This document shows, in pieces, positions 12,199-24,111 of a stretch of DNA of 64,000 bases. The position numbers and the translations under genes are program-made. Position 1 is the first letter of the stretch. Each line of letters starts with the position of its first letter. Source of the DNA: Kalaharituber pfeilii (taxonomy: Eukaryota > Ascomycota > Pezizomycetes > Pezizales > Pezizaceae). The notes under the pieces are model-generated. The model ran no database searches, was not told the origin of the DNA, and saw nothing but the letters and a program-made list of their open reading frames with translations. The stretch spans positions 744,001-808,000 of the forward strand of contig WHUZ01000015.1 in NCBI GenBank assembly GCA_015179045.1. Direction: 5' to 3'.

Positions 12199-13855
12199 CT
12201 AAACCTCGCCCTCTACCGACAGCTCTCCCCTCTCCTCGGCCCGAACCCGTGTAGATGGGCCATCACCCATTACACTGTCGTCGTCATCAACATCAACATC
12301 CTCCTCCTTCAGGCCCTTCTCTCCCTCCTCAACCAACTCCTTCCACGAGTCCCAAGACAAGAGCGCAAACGCCCCAATGATCAACATTCCCCCGGATATA
12401 GCAGCAAATGTCAACGGAACTCCAGTGATAAGCCAGTCTGTAACTGCTACCAGGAATATGGTAAGAAGAGATGCGACACTAGATAATACAGGAGATGTCA
12501 ATGAGATCAAGATAAGAAATGCACCAGAGAAAGCTAGCGCCCAGTTAGCACAGGCAAATGAAGTTGCCAGAGGCTCTGAGAAACATACTAAAATTGGATA
12601 TTATTGATATCAGCATCATCCATCCCTTCTCTCCCATTGGAAACTCAAATGGTTCGATCCCCGTCCAATGCAAGATAGGTAACGGAATCCAGAGCACAAA
12701 TAGTGTAAAGCTGCCGATCGCACTAGCCACAACATTGGCAAATATCACACTTCTTCCCGGACTGGTATCTTCGGGTGGACACGTCAACTTCTTGTAAAGA
12801 ACTTCGTAAAAGCCGTATAAAACGCTGCCAATACCAATGATGAGGTTCCCAAGAACCCGGTTGCGAGTGGATCGGTCTCCTTTGTGACTATCATTTCCTC
12901 CGCCTCCATCGCCATAGGCCACGACCATCACGCCTAAAATAGCAATCCCAACACTCACTACTTTGACCGTCCTCACTTTCTCGTGTAGGAGTGGAATAGA
13001 GAAGGCGTAAGCGAAGAAAGCAGAGCAGTTGTAAATAGCTGTGAGGTCGCTTGGTGTGGTCATGTTTACCGCAATATACCAGCTTGAGCCTGCAAACGTG
13101 AGAGCGCATGTAATAAAAGCGATCTGCTTAATAAAATGTGGTAACGGATTCACCATAGCTTGAGCAGTGGATATACGAGTGGTGTTGAATTGAACCATCT
13201 GGGCCGTGGTCTTTACATGCTGAAGGTGTGATTTGATGAAGCTTTTCCAAGGAACATGCCATTTTCGAAGCTTCAGATATATTATCTGAATGGGCCAAAG
13301 TATAATCCAGGAGCCATGGGTCATATATCTGGTTTATCAGAGATGGACGCAGTTTTGGATGAGAGCTAACTTCGACATACAGCATACAGTAAGCCTTGTT
13401 CCACCCAAGATCATGCTGAATGTAGACTGCATTCTCTGTCTGAACCTGTAGATTTCATCAATCCCGATACTGTCAATAGATGTTTCTTCGAAGGTGTACA
13501 AACCACAAATGAGACCAACGCAACAATCAATGCCAGCGTTGCTACGAGAAGCTTCTGATTTTTGGCGTGTCTATGATCAAGAAAGATTGGAATTAGCTTC
13601 ATTAAGCTGCTCTCTCATGAAGAATTATGCCCACCTAGACACTTCTCCTGGGCTTCTGCTTCTGAGCTGATGTCGTCTCTCTCTTGCCCCAAAAGCATCT
13701 CTACCCCTGGCCCCGTTGATCATAATTTCAGCTCTATCCAGTTCATCACTGGCGCTCCGCCTATGCCCAAGGCCATCCTCTTCGCTATCAAGAAGAGGCT
13801 CGGAGCTTCTGTGGCCAGTAGGATGTGACATATGTGTAACGCGCAGATCTCTCAT
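12199..13855 (-). CDS. SLC35F/DMT-superfamily transporter (YML018C/THI74-like)
   Basis: Model on the complement: exons 13855-13635, 13570-13504, 13445-13381, 13328-12589 and 12533-12199, 475 aa. A polar N-terminal tail of about 75 residues (SEPLLDSEEDGLGHRR) is followed by about ten hydrophobic helices arranged as EamA-type repeats. Recognisable family stretches are TLALIVALVSFVVQTE, HDLGWNKAYCMLYMTHGSW, AVNMTTPSDLTAIYNCSAFF and AFLILISLTSPVLSSVASLL. An acidic tail rich in Asp and Glu ends the protein. All four introns restore the frame exactly at these conserved segments. Fungal relatives sit in the vacuolar membrane and are poorly characterised; substrate unknown. The gene lies 0.5 kb upstream of the sugar transporter on the same strand. 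Confidence 0.87.
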
Positions 13856-15252
13856 ACCCCCAAGGTAGTCCTGTATCGTTGAGTGCAAGTCACCGAGAGA
13901 AGTATTGTGTTGTCTTGTCTAGCTGGAAGGGGTAAGATCGACTGAAAACAGAGAGAGAAGAAAAGTGATGAAGCTATGAAGGAGCTTTGGAGCTGTGAGC
14001 TCAGTAGTCCTTCTGCGGCTAATGCTTTATCGTCAGCCTAAGGAGCATCCGTACAGAAGGCCCTATGTATTGAAACCGTATAGGTGTGCTAGCCGCCTCA
14101 ATGGGATCCACGTAATGAATGTGTGAAAATATGTGATAATGGCGATGATGCTGGAAAGGGCCGGAAGTCGGAGGCCATGTGTTCCTCTATTGAGTGCAAT
14201 GTATCCTAGCTGAGTTAGTTTGGTACAAGAGCGATACTTAGTTCAATACCGAGCTGCGCGAACTGGAGGGCGGTGGATCAGCGGGCTCAGCCCAAACGGA
14301 TCAACGCAGTGAGATGTCTATGCCCCGTGACCATGCTTTCTGGTATCCTGCCAAAACTATGATATGATATAATATGAATAAGTTTACATGACTAAACATA
14401 CAACCTTTCCGATGAAGCCTGTGTATATCTCTGTGCACCATAAAGCTGCGTGACTACGCATATCCAGGGGCCCCAATGTACCATGTGCATCTTCTAAGTC
14501 GCACGAACACTGCCTAGAGTAATCAGGCTCGATACTTTCGAGACCGGAGAATATCACACAAATCACATTGCCCTAAAGGTATAAGCGCCTAATGGGTATA
14601 TCAAATGCTAAGTATTCGAAAATGAACAATCACCCTCCAAGAAGCAAAGCCAAATCTATGTAAATTGTTCTTGATACGCCGTAACCGTAACCACAATAAA
14701 TGACGATCTCCCGTTCAAGATTGTATAACCTCAGCTAACTGCCAAGAGCAGTCACTGAAACACCTCAATAGTTTCTACGCCACCTATTTGTTGGGTACAC
14801 ACACATGCTCTCCCATACCTTGTTCCATTCTATAGGTAATAGTTTAAAGAATACTGAGCCTCCTCTGTACTGGGGAAAGAGAAAAAAAAAGGAAAAAAAG
14901 GGAAAAAAAGAAAAAAGAAAAAAAAAAATACTAGGAAAGCCAATTGGAAATCAAACATATGCATACCCAGGACACAGTCTTTGGTGCACGAAACACGCTG
15001 ATCAAGCCATGTCAGTCCTTAATTTTCCAAGAACCAAGTGCAGCGTGTTAGTCTTTGTACGGATATGTAAGTATAGTTTCTTTTCACTTGCCCAAATCGA
15101 TAATGCTAGCCAATGCGAAACCCAGACATTTTCCCTTGGGTATAAAAGAAGGAAATATAAAAAGATCCTCAGAAACGTCAAGAACATTGCATCAAATAAA
15201 CAGGTAAAGGCCGAATAAAATGTTACCCAAAATCTTGATTAAGGAATGTTGT
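13856..15252. other. Intergenic, no gene seen
   Basis: This 1.4-kb interval separates the transporter start from the 3' end of the SUN gene, both on the minus strand. It holds an A/G-rich stretch at about 14880-14930. I found no frame with splice-supported coding character. Confidence 0.5.
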
Positions 15253-16534
15253 CTAGTAAAGTACGAAATACGCATCTCCAGAGATAAGGGCAGCTGTGCA
15301 TCCTTGCTCACCATCACCACCGCCGGAGAAAACACCGTTCTCATATTTGCAATTACCGTTAAGCTTTGCACCAGGGGCGGCAACAATCTTTTTATAACAT
15401 GTTAGTACTAATTTTCAACCACAACATTTGGATAAGAGCACAAACCTTGACGTTGAAATTTAGAGGCTTGCTGTTCAGCTGGTTCTGACTGATAGAAATC
15501 CAAGTGATACCATTATGGAAACCAGCACCAAAGATCATTGGGGACCAGTTTCCAAGACCACCATCTGGAATACCCCAAACGCACCCATCTTCAAGACTTG
15601 TTCCTTGTGGGTTTACGTAGAATTGGGCAGATGTTGGGAGACCCTTCCAGACATAGTATGTGTTTGCATCCGGAACAGTCAAAGGAAGCTTGGACCCTGC
15701 AGTGCTAAACAACGGGACCACCATGTTTTCACTACCAGGGTAGTCGGTACGGCAGATTGGCACATTTTTGCTGAGCTCATTTTTGACGTAAACATTGCCC
15801 TTGCCCTTGACACAGAGGCTCTTATAGGCGGAATTTGTCTTGTACAATTTTCCGTTCCTGCATAACAACCCGCCGTGAGATTCACCGCTTGCAGGCTGCA
15901 TTTCTGGCCACTGAGCCTTGCTATAACCCGGAGGGCATGCGTAGGAGCAAAGTGCATCATCAACACAGTCATCTCCAGCGCCACCATTTATCTGAATTCC
16001 AGTCCATCCGCCAGTATGCAACCATGAGATGGGCAAAGCTCCGTATTCTTTCGGAAAGGTGGAGCAATCAACTTCACCATCAGGGAAATCACATTCAGGG
16101 TCACCATTGCCGATTGGGTCCTCAATCTCAATTTTGGTTTCAGTTGGGCGGGCCGAGCTTGTGGTGGAAGTTCTTGTTGTGGAAGTTCTTGTTGTGGAAG
16201 TTCTTGTTGTGGAAGTTATTGTTGTGGAAGTTCTTGTTGTGGAGGTTTTAGTAGAGCTAGTTGAAGTGCTTGTTGAAGTTGATGTGGTGGTAGCGTCAAA
16301 AATCTTGACATGGTCTTGGTTGTTCGCGGGGGTAGGCCATGGCTCGCCATATTGATTGACAAAGACAGTCCTTGTGACACGGACAACCTTTTTTTCACGC
16401 TCGACGAGCTCAGGCTGCGCATGTCTGACATGGTTGTGCACGACATGTCCATGGTGCTTGTGAACGACACCGGCACTGGCAAGAGTGCCGGAAAGGGCAA
16501 TGGCGAGGGAGATGAATTGAATGGAAAGCTTCAT
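15253..16534 (-). CDS. SUN-family cell-wall protein (GH132, SUN4/SIM1-like)
   Basis: Model on the complement: exons 16534-15446 and 15387-15253, 407 aa. Residues 1-20 are a signal peptide ([21 protein letters not shown]). A His-rich segment ([15 protein letters not shown]) and a basic stretch ([12 protein letters not shown]) follow, then a Thr/Ser-rich linker at about 85-130 built from a repeated TSTTR unit. The rest is the SUN domain: [57 protein letters not shown] and [11 protein letters not shown], ending with [18 protein letters not shown] after the intron. SUN proteins are secreted, wall-bound beta-glucan-active proteins needed for septation and mother-daughter separation in yeasts. The 58-nt intron near the end is supported by the conserved last 45 codons. 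Confidence 0.92.
16164..16253 (-). repeat. 15-bp coding minisatellite in the SUN gene
   Basis: Five in-register copies of GTGGAAGTTCTTGTT (plus strand) with a degenerate sixth copy. Read on the minus strand, they encode the Thr/Ser/Arg linker of the SUN protein. Copy-number change would alter linker length without breaking the frame, because the unit is five codons. Confidence 0.9.
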
Positions 16535-16900
16535 GATTGCTGAAGAGCCGTTGGAGATGTTCGTCCAGTGGTGAGCGGTATCTGTGTATTGTGTCGAAAG
16601 ACCTGTGGGTTCCACGAGCTTCAAAGAATGCCTGTATGCCGACTTGTCCAAGCGAGTGTGTAAGGATGGTTGATAACCGGATCCTGTTGAATGTGAGCAA
16701 ACAAAACAACAAAGAGAGACTGAAGAGCTCGTTGGAAGATTCGTGGGTGGGAAGCGTTGGGGGAGGGCGTGAGCGAAAGAGAGGGCTGGCAGCGAAAGGA
16801 AGGGATGTGCTGGGTTTATAACGCACCGGGATATGAAGGCTTTTAGGAGGGATGGGGGCAGGTATAGCACGAAATTGGATAACCTGCTCCCCTGCTCCCT

Positions 16901-16941
<41 letters not shown>

Positions 16942-19928
16942 CTCTTCTTCGTTTTATGTTATTTCTTCTTTGCTATTCCTCCGCAGTTCCCATTTTTATC
17001 TTTACTTTTCTTTTCTTTTCTTCTTTTTATTTTTGTTATTTCGCTCCCATCCAATCCTTCTTTCAAGCAGAGGTGAGCATCGCTCAGCAGAGGAAGGGAT
17101 GAGGACTGCTTCTCCAGTCGCCAGGAGGTGGAGGTAGGGAGAGAACGGGGCACGCGCAGCCGGCGGGACACGCCGCCCAGGCCCGGCTGGATTGGGCACA
17201 GAGGGGCCACAGGACAAAGCGGAGGAGAGGGGCCTCGAGCGCCGCTGCGTACCGTCCCTCAGCACGTAGGGGACACCATGCGCCGAAGGCACGCATCACT
17301 CATCTCGCGTGGACACAGATGTGCGTCTAACATCTCTTTCCCCTCGCTTTCTGGACAGATGCCGTCTGCGGACTTGGGATCGCCTGCCCTGCAAAGACCC
17401 ATTCCATGCTCAGCGTCCTGTCGCCTGAAGTAGAGTATCGGCGGTCTTCAGCAGCAGCGATCCAGCAAACCATTAACCAGTACTCATCCCCTCCCACGTG
17501 TCGAGCAAGAGAGGCGCGGCTGCTTCTGTAATCGTTCGAGGCGATGCCGGAGCCTCTGGGCACCGCCCGCTGCAGGCCGCCCGTGCCTTCGCTCCGTGTT
17601 CCCCACCAATCCCGAGGGCTCCGCAGAAGCCGTGAGCAGCAGCGGCGCTAGCCATATCATAAGAGCGCTGGAGAAAAGCATGATGCGGCCCTTTTTCCCA
17701 GCTAGCTGGCCTGACACAGGAGCGGGTGAAGTAGCTCCCCGCCAGCTGCGGTGGTGAATGGGCATCGCTCGCCTTGGGCCTGCGATGCTCCAGAGCGGTG
17801 CTGGTGGGTTATTCTGGAGCTGACATTGGTCGAAGTAGTCAAAGACGCTTACCCCCGGGTTCCTGGCAAGGTTGCTTGGCCCTTGGCGCTGCCTGACCGG
17901 GTTGCGACCTGCCTGTGGCCTAGCCGGATCGACAGGGGCCCTTGGCACTACAGTAGACGAACTGGCTGTCTGCGCCAGGGGCAGCGCACGCAGCGAGGAA
18001 GAAAAAATGAAGAAAAAAAAACAGGGGATGCTCTGCCTGCCTCCACTTGCTAAAATGAGCGGCGCAAGGAACGGGGCTAGTCACCTTCCGCTTGCGTCCT
18101 CCCCAATCAGCTGAAGCAATTATGGTCCATGTCGCTCAGACTTATCATACGCGCACTCGCTACATATGCATAGGGGACAGCATGCTCTCGTGCCCAGACT
18201 TTCTTGGCACGCTTAATTAGGCACGAGAACAGGGACTGCAGAGATTGCGCCAGCCAGCGCACACACTGCCTAGAGCCTGTTGACGGTGGAGATTCGATGC
18301 TCTTTAAGTGTGGCACGGGCTCCAAAGCTAATTTTCTGTCCTTATTTTCTACGGTTTATGATATGATACTCCGCACTGATTCAAACACCCCCAACCCCAT
18401 TATTTGATATCATCGGGTGTAGGGGCGGCTGTGCTTGCAGGCCTGTTTAATTTAATTAAGCCTCATCGGTTGGCCCGTTGACACCTTGCTTTACAGTCTC
18501 ATCTTATGCAAGCTATGACCCACCGTGATGCAGTGGGCATTGTAAGCGGAGTTGCAGTTGCCTGTGCAAACTCAATCTCTTTCATATGATATCTGTTGGA
18601 TTCACTGAAAATTGAAAAGTGCGTCGGCAATTGTTTTCCATTTGAGCTATGATAGGACCATCACGATACTCTAATTCTAGAATATTAATTGACAAGGAGT
18701 ATCTTTGACCTTAAGCTGAGGGCCATATGAGGGCCATACCAGCAAATTGCGCAACAATATCCAAGAGAGATAAAATTACATCAATAATGCAGGAACCAAG
18801 TTCAGAGCTTATCAGGATCAGCAACCTGCTCAATAAACCCTTGACATGAATGCGGTTTCATACTTATGTAGAGTACAAGGAAGAACATAGTTTTAACGGT
18901 GTTCATCACAGCAACAAAAAATGGTATATCATACCCAGAAGCACGAGTTGTTTGCCGGGAGATTATCCATCTATGTATACTATATAAACAAGGTCAAAAG
19001 CCGTATAGGTACCTGTTGACCAAGGGTCCTAGATTGATCGCAGTGGCCTAGGTTAACATAACCTAAGTATTCTACTTCTTATGAGATACTGTGGTTACGA
19101 ATAGTTGTATTCCCCTCTATTCCTTAAAAAATCCCGCTTTGCATCGGCTTACTCCTCCAGATCAAGCAAGCCAAACAGAAGCTGTTCGAATTCGTCTGAC
19201 GTCAGAGATATACAGGCATTCCTATGATATCTAGATGGAGCACTAAGTTACAGCTCGAACATGCTATTGTCAGTAGTCTAGATACAACGAATTCGCTCCC
19301 TGATTCCCCTGCACAGACTACCAGCGATGGGTAATGAAATACGGTCCGGTTGCTGTGGTACGTGGGCTGTCGACACCATATGGGGCGCTTTGGAGCTCTC
19401 ACCGGTCTCGTCGCAATTGCTCTACCAGTGTGGCATTGCCTCTTGCAGTATGAATGCATATGTATTTAATGTATTTGCTCCCTGCCATAGGCATCTCGGC
19501 CTTGGAAGCGCCCCTGCTCGGCAGCAAAGGTATTTCAAGCACTTTGCACTTCCTAATTTAACACGCCTAAGTATGCTCTCTTGGTGGCCAAATCCCCACC
19601 AACGACTCGACACGTCTTCAATTTGATATTTCAAACGTGCTCAATATTTAGAACAATATATTCATGGATGCAAGTAGCCATCACAGCAAATATATAAACG
19701 GGTCAGAACTCAGATTTGTCAACACATACAACACATACAACGTGAACAAGGCGTGCATGCCACATGGCGAGGCAATTCAAGGACGGCAAATGGTAGCTCG
19801 ATACATTATTCGTGGAAGAAATAATTCATGGTTAGGAAAACCAGGTGGGATCAACAGCAGAAGATATTAGGTATCATGTTCCCCACCAGTCCAAGATACC
19901 CCTTTCAATCCTCCTACTCGCTCTGGAT
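16535..19928. other. Long intergenic region, no gene seen
   Basis: 3.4 kb. The first 400 bp are the SUN promoter/leader side and include a poly(T) run at about 16903-16941. From 17.1 to 18.1 kb the DNA is GC-rich with open frames that look random in composition; from 18.1 to 19.9 kb it is AT-rich with frequent stops. No splice-supported gene, tRNA or terminal repeats were found. Confidence 0.5.
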
Positions 19929-21743
19929 TTACAAAGCGAATCCGCAAAGGAGTGTTCCCGCAATGAAGACCCCGGCAACAAACAAGCCGACGCCATTTGC
20001 TCCAGCAGCACTATCATCGTCTGTAGACGAAGTGTCTGTTGGCAAAGGAATGTTATCACTCGACTCCAGTGGAGTATCTGAGGAAGTAGTAACAGTTGGC
20101 GAGGAGACATTACCTGAGCTTGAGCTTGAGGCTGAGCTTGAGGCTGAGCTTGAGGCTGTGTCAGTCGGATCATCAGTTGGTGCTGGACCTGGAGCCCCAG
20201 TATCAACTGGAACCTTATCCACACCAGGCGTATACTGATTGGAAGGTCCGTCTGTTCCTCTTGGCTTACCAGCACCGAGTTCAAGGTACTTGCTTGCATT
20301 GTCAGGCATGGGTGGCAGTTCGTCCTCTGCCTCCCACAAATCGGTCTTCGGAGGACATTTTGATGGCTTCCCATTCCTCTTATATCCTCCATCATCCGTT
20401 GGAATAGGATACTTTGCGAAGGATTTCTTCAGGTTTTCGAAGTCATCAAGCTTCTTGACCTTGTCACCGGTGAGGCTTTCCAATTCAACGAGACCATAGT
20501 CATTTGGCTCCTGTGAGTATTCGTATACAAGGCCACCAGAAAAGACAGGAGTCATATCCTTGCCATAGAGAGCTTCGACCTCAGTGAAAGGACGGGGGTT
20601 AACAGCATTGCATCCATATTCACTCAAGAAAAGAGGAATCGAGTAGTCACTATAATTCTTGACCTTCTGGTCCCAACCAGAGTTCCTGAAGGAACTTTTA
20701 CCGCACCATGAGTAATCATTCACCTATTAACATAATTAGAATAAAACGGCAATTTGAAGCAGCAAATTATCCACATACAGCATGGAATTCAGCCCTCTCT
20801 TCATCAGGGCCACAATTGAGGTAGTGCGCCACTTGCATGCGGTTACTTGCCACATCAGCAGCAGAATAACCAACCGGGATGTGGCGCTTAATGTGCTTCT
20901 GAATGTATGCCTTCATGTCTCGAATGAGAGCCTTTACATATGTGGCACTCTTAGTAGTGGTAGGGTTATCAACGACCTCATTGGCAGCAAAGAACCCAAG
21001 AGTATTCCCATATTTGGAAAAGGCATCCTATGTTTCGAAATTAAAATTAGTCCTTCAAGGAACAGATTTGTTGCCAACTCACAATTGTAGCAAAAACATG
21101 CTGAATATAGATGGAATTATATGATTCCTTTGGATACTCTCTCTTGATGGAGAACTAAAACCATCGTCGTTAACTTTTCTTATTTAATTGAGAGTTAGGA
21201 TTAAGTTGCTAACTTTTGGTGTATTTACATCAAGAATAAGATAAATCCCGGCATCCTCAAGGGCATTCATACATTCGTCATGGTTCTTTGAGTTATCGAC
21301 AGTGTCTAGTCATCTCATCAGCTATGCAAGCTGAAGTATGCGATTTCAAGAAACATACAAACTCGGACAGTGTTAATCCCAAGTTCCTGGAAATATGGGA
21401 TGTCACGTTTGCAGGATTCGGTTGCAAGGGGGTCTATCAGCTCCGAGGACCCACCAGGCTGATAATCGACTCCACGGATATAAAACTGCGAGAAGGACAG
21501 TTAATGCGAGTAACTAGAAAATGTTGAACTAAAGCAACTGATTACTAACCCTCTCGTCATCAACGAAGAAAGCTGTTCCCACAACTGTTAGCACTGTCGA
21601 CAACTTTTCATGATAAACAATGGTCTAGCGAGGCAAAGAAAGCCCATACCATTCCCCTTCACTGTCACAGGCCCAGGGATTGATGCGGAAACCTTTCTCC
21701 CCAGTAGCGACAGTACTGTTGCCGCAATTGTGAGTGTGCGCAT
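19929..21743 (-). CDS. GPI-anchored beta-1,3-glucanosyltransferase (GH72, GEL/GAS type)
   Basis: Model on the complement: exons 21743-21650, 21584-21550, 21485-21359, 21305-21214, 21154-21083, 21027-20779 and 20723-19929, 487 aa. An N-terminal signal peptide ([20 protein letters not shown]) leads into the GH72 domain: [64 protein letters not shown] with the acid/base glutamate, [10 protein letters not shown], and [10 protein letters not shown] with the nucleophile glutamate. After about residue 330 comes a Ser/Thr/Pro-rich region and a hydrophobic C-terminus ([19 protein letters not shown]) typical of a GPI-anchor signal. No Cys-rich CBM43/X8 module is visible, so it belongs with the members lacking that module. 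Such enzymes lengthen wall beta-1,3-glucan. All six introns (53-65 nt) are needed to join conserved segments. Confidence 0.92.
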
Positions 21744-22898
21744 GTTTTCTCTGGATGAAAATGGAAATATGAACTTGTTGACTTCTGAAGGAATCTTGCA
21801 GCAGGTGAGTGTATGTAACGAGTGACAACACGATTTAACGAAAGGACACGCGACGTGAATACGCCGAACGAACGGACGATAGATTAGGGAGATGGGGAAA
21901 GGTGAAAAAGAATGCTGTTGAATGCAGTCCAGAAAATGAATGATCGATCTGCTCTTGTCTGTTGACAAAGAATCAAGGAACACAAGCAGATTAAAAACTG
22001 GCCATATCTGTCTCTCCTGGGCACTAAGGTTCACCCAACCTAGAGTGGAAGTTTGTTCAGCCAACGGCAGTCCGCGGGATGTGACTACAACGGGATTCAC
22101 AACACACAATGGGGGAAATTACCCGCCCCTAATTTGCTATACTTTCTAGCTCTAACTTCTGGTTATTTTCACCACTCATCAGGTAATTACCTTACTGCTG
22201 CAATTAGGTTTATGAGGAATAAGCGAAATGGTAAAAAGAGAGGAGCAAGGGACTTTGAAGAGGCTGGGGAGTTCAAAATCTTGATATAACTACAAACTCT
22301 TTACATTCATAGTTACCTGTGTCTAGCGAGCCTCCCTTTGTGGGCATCTAGACATTTTAACCGTTTGAACCGAGAACGGTAAAGGCAGGTTGGGTCTAGT
22401 GGACAACAAGCCGAGAAGGAATGTAGCGACCGAGCAATTTGGACAGATTTGACTTTGTCAACTTGCAACGGACAACGAAGACAACGGACAACGAAGATCA
22501 AGATGTCTAGCCGTGCCGTTGAACATGGAATGTCGAAGAAGGTGATATCATGATTCTGTCAGAGTGCAGCAGGTATACTATTGACAGGGGTACTTCACAG
22601 GGAATATAAAAAACAAAATAAAAACAAATGTATTTATGGCTTCCTTTTTCGTTGCTTTTAGAATATTCTCATTCCTTTGTTGTGCATTTGCTTTTTGAGG
22701 GTCCTCACTTTAGATGTCCCAGAAATTACATTATTGAACAGCAAAATTCGAGACGATATCAAGTTGCGAGGGTGGTCTCAAGCTAAGGCGGAAAGCAAAT
22801 AGTATTATCATAATAGAGTCTGGGCACAAGATGTCATAAGGACCTTTTTAGATTGCAGGGAGGTGACTTCCTGTAACTAAAAACTGGCACAGGGCTAC
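21744..22898. other. Intergenic, upstream of the GH72 gene
   Basis: 1.15 kb between the GH72 start and the Tc1-like relic. The half nearest the gene probably holds its promoter. A small imperfect repeat of GGACAACGAAGA is seen at 22470-22498. No gene recognised. Confidence 0.45.
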
Positions 22899-22900
22899 TA

Positions 22901-23637
22901 CTTGCTCGTTCAAAAAGTATTGGAACGGCTGACTAATGCATCAAAAATTATGTAATGCATGCAGCTCATATTGCTGTGAAGTGTAACCCCCGGTCCAAGG
23001 TTATAACTCGTGCCCGCATTCATTATCTTCTGACAATATCCAGTCTCTCACTGTCTGCCTCTGTTATTGAATACTTGCTAGTTGCACCAAATGCAAGGTA
23101 AGTAAAAAAATAAAGTAGCTCTGCAGTTACTAAACATACTGTATGTAGGTCCAAAAAGAAGAGCTGCAATTCTTGGCTGCAATACACTAATGTACCCTAC
23201 AAGGCTATTTCTACCAGCATGCTGCCAATAAGAGTTCTGATTTCTGTTCAAGCTTTGCTCTAAACTCTCCAGATTTTAATCCTATTGAAAAAAAAATTTG
23301 GTCTCAAAGAAAAGAATCTTGAGGTGCTCTGAAAACAATCATGACAACCAGTGACATGGATCGGGTTGGGTGTGGAATAAGCCTACTGTAGATGAGATCA
23401 ATTGGTATACCTCTACTCTTTCTGGGATTATGGCTCACTTTATTAGAGCTAAGGAGGACAATGATTATCATGTATAGATATTCTTCACATAATACTCTAT
23501 TACTGAATCATTTGTACTGTGCTGAGTGGTGGTCCGCAAAGTATGAGTGTGTGCAGGGTGTAGGGAAGTAATCTTCATTATGCAATATGCAAGTATTACA
23601 TAATTTATGCCGTTCTAATACTTTTTGAACGAGCGAG
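22901..23637 (+). mobile_element. Degenerate Tc1-like transposon relic
   Basis: 737 bp flanked by TA at 22899-22900 and 23638-23639. The inverted termini read CTTGCTCGTTCAAAAAGTAT on the left and CTCGCTCGTTCAAAAAGTAT on the right (reverse complement), continuing with TGGAACGGC or TAGAACGGC. Inside, at 23263-23301, a frame reads NSPDFNPIEKKIW, matching the SPDLNPIE motif that holds the third catalytic aspartate of Tc1/mariner transposases. The rest of the coding region is shortened and broken by stops, so this copy is not autonomous. The termini resemble those of the two small elements at 37.6 and 41.5 kb. Confidence 0.88.
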
Positions 23638-23639
23638 TA

Positions 23640-23961
23640 CTCGAGTACATTAAACAAATTACAATTAATTTTGATTGTCTGATGCTCAATCTTTAAGTTC
23701 TCGTTTGATCTACAAAGTAGTATAATATTATCTATTTTTCTAGATTTTGCGTCAATGAAGTGAGGCAAATGACTCGGGAGTAAAAAATATGGAGCTCTTG
23801 CCCCGCCAACTTCTGGAGAAACAAATTTTCTCGGCACGTGATTACTTACACATTCCATAGATGTAGTTTTGTTTTTCAGTGCGACTGTAATCCGACCATT
23901 TCCCCACCAACAAAAAAAAAAATACAAAAATAAAAATAAAATAAAATAGACCTTTATATCT

Positions 23962-23997
<36 letters not shown>

Positions 23998-24111
23998 AGA
24001 AAGTCGTATCATTACACTCATGCGAAAAGCCCCATTCATCCACAGACGAATTCAATGTTCCCCTTACGAAAATGCGAAAAATAAAAATAAAAATAAAAAA
24101 TAGAAAAAAAT
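23640..24111. other. Intergenic with poly(A) tract
   Basis: Short AT-rich interval downstream of the helicase gene (which runs leftwards). It carries A-rich repeats around 23910-23950 and an A run of about 32 nt at 23964-23995. It probably includes the helicase 3' UTR. Confidence 0.45.

Noticed and set aside
17484..17948. Open frames in the GC-rich 17-18 kb block
   Set aside because: Overlapping frames are open on both strands, as expected from high GC; translations are Arg/Pro/Ala-rich without family features.
9929..21743. Cell-wall/sugar gene cluster as a co-regulated unit
   Set aside because: Sugar transporter, DMT, SUN and GH72 genes share a strand but are separated by 0.5-3.4 kb, with no shared motif seen; adjacency alone is not evidence.
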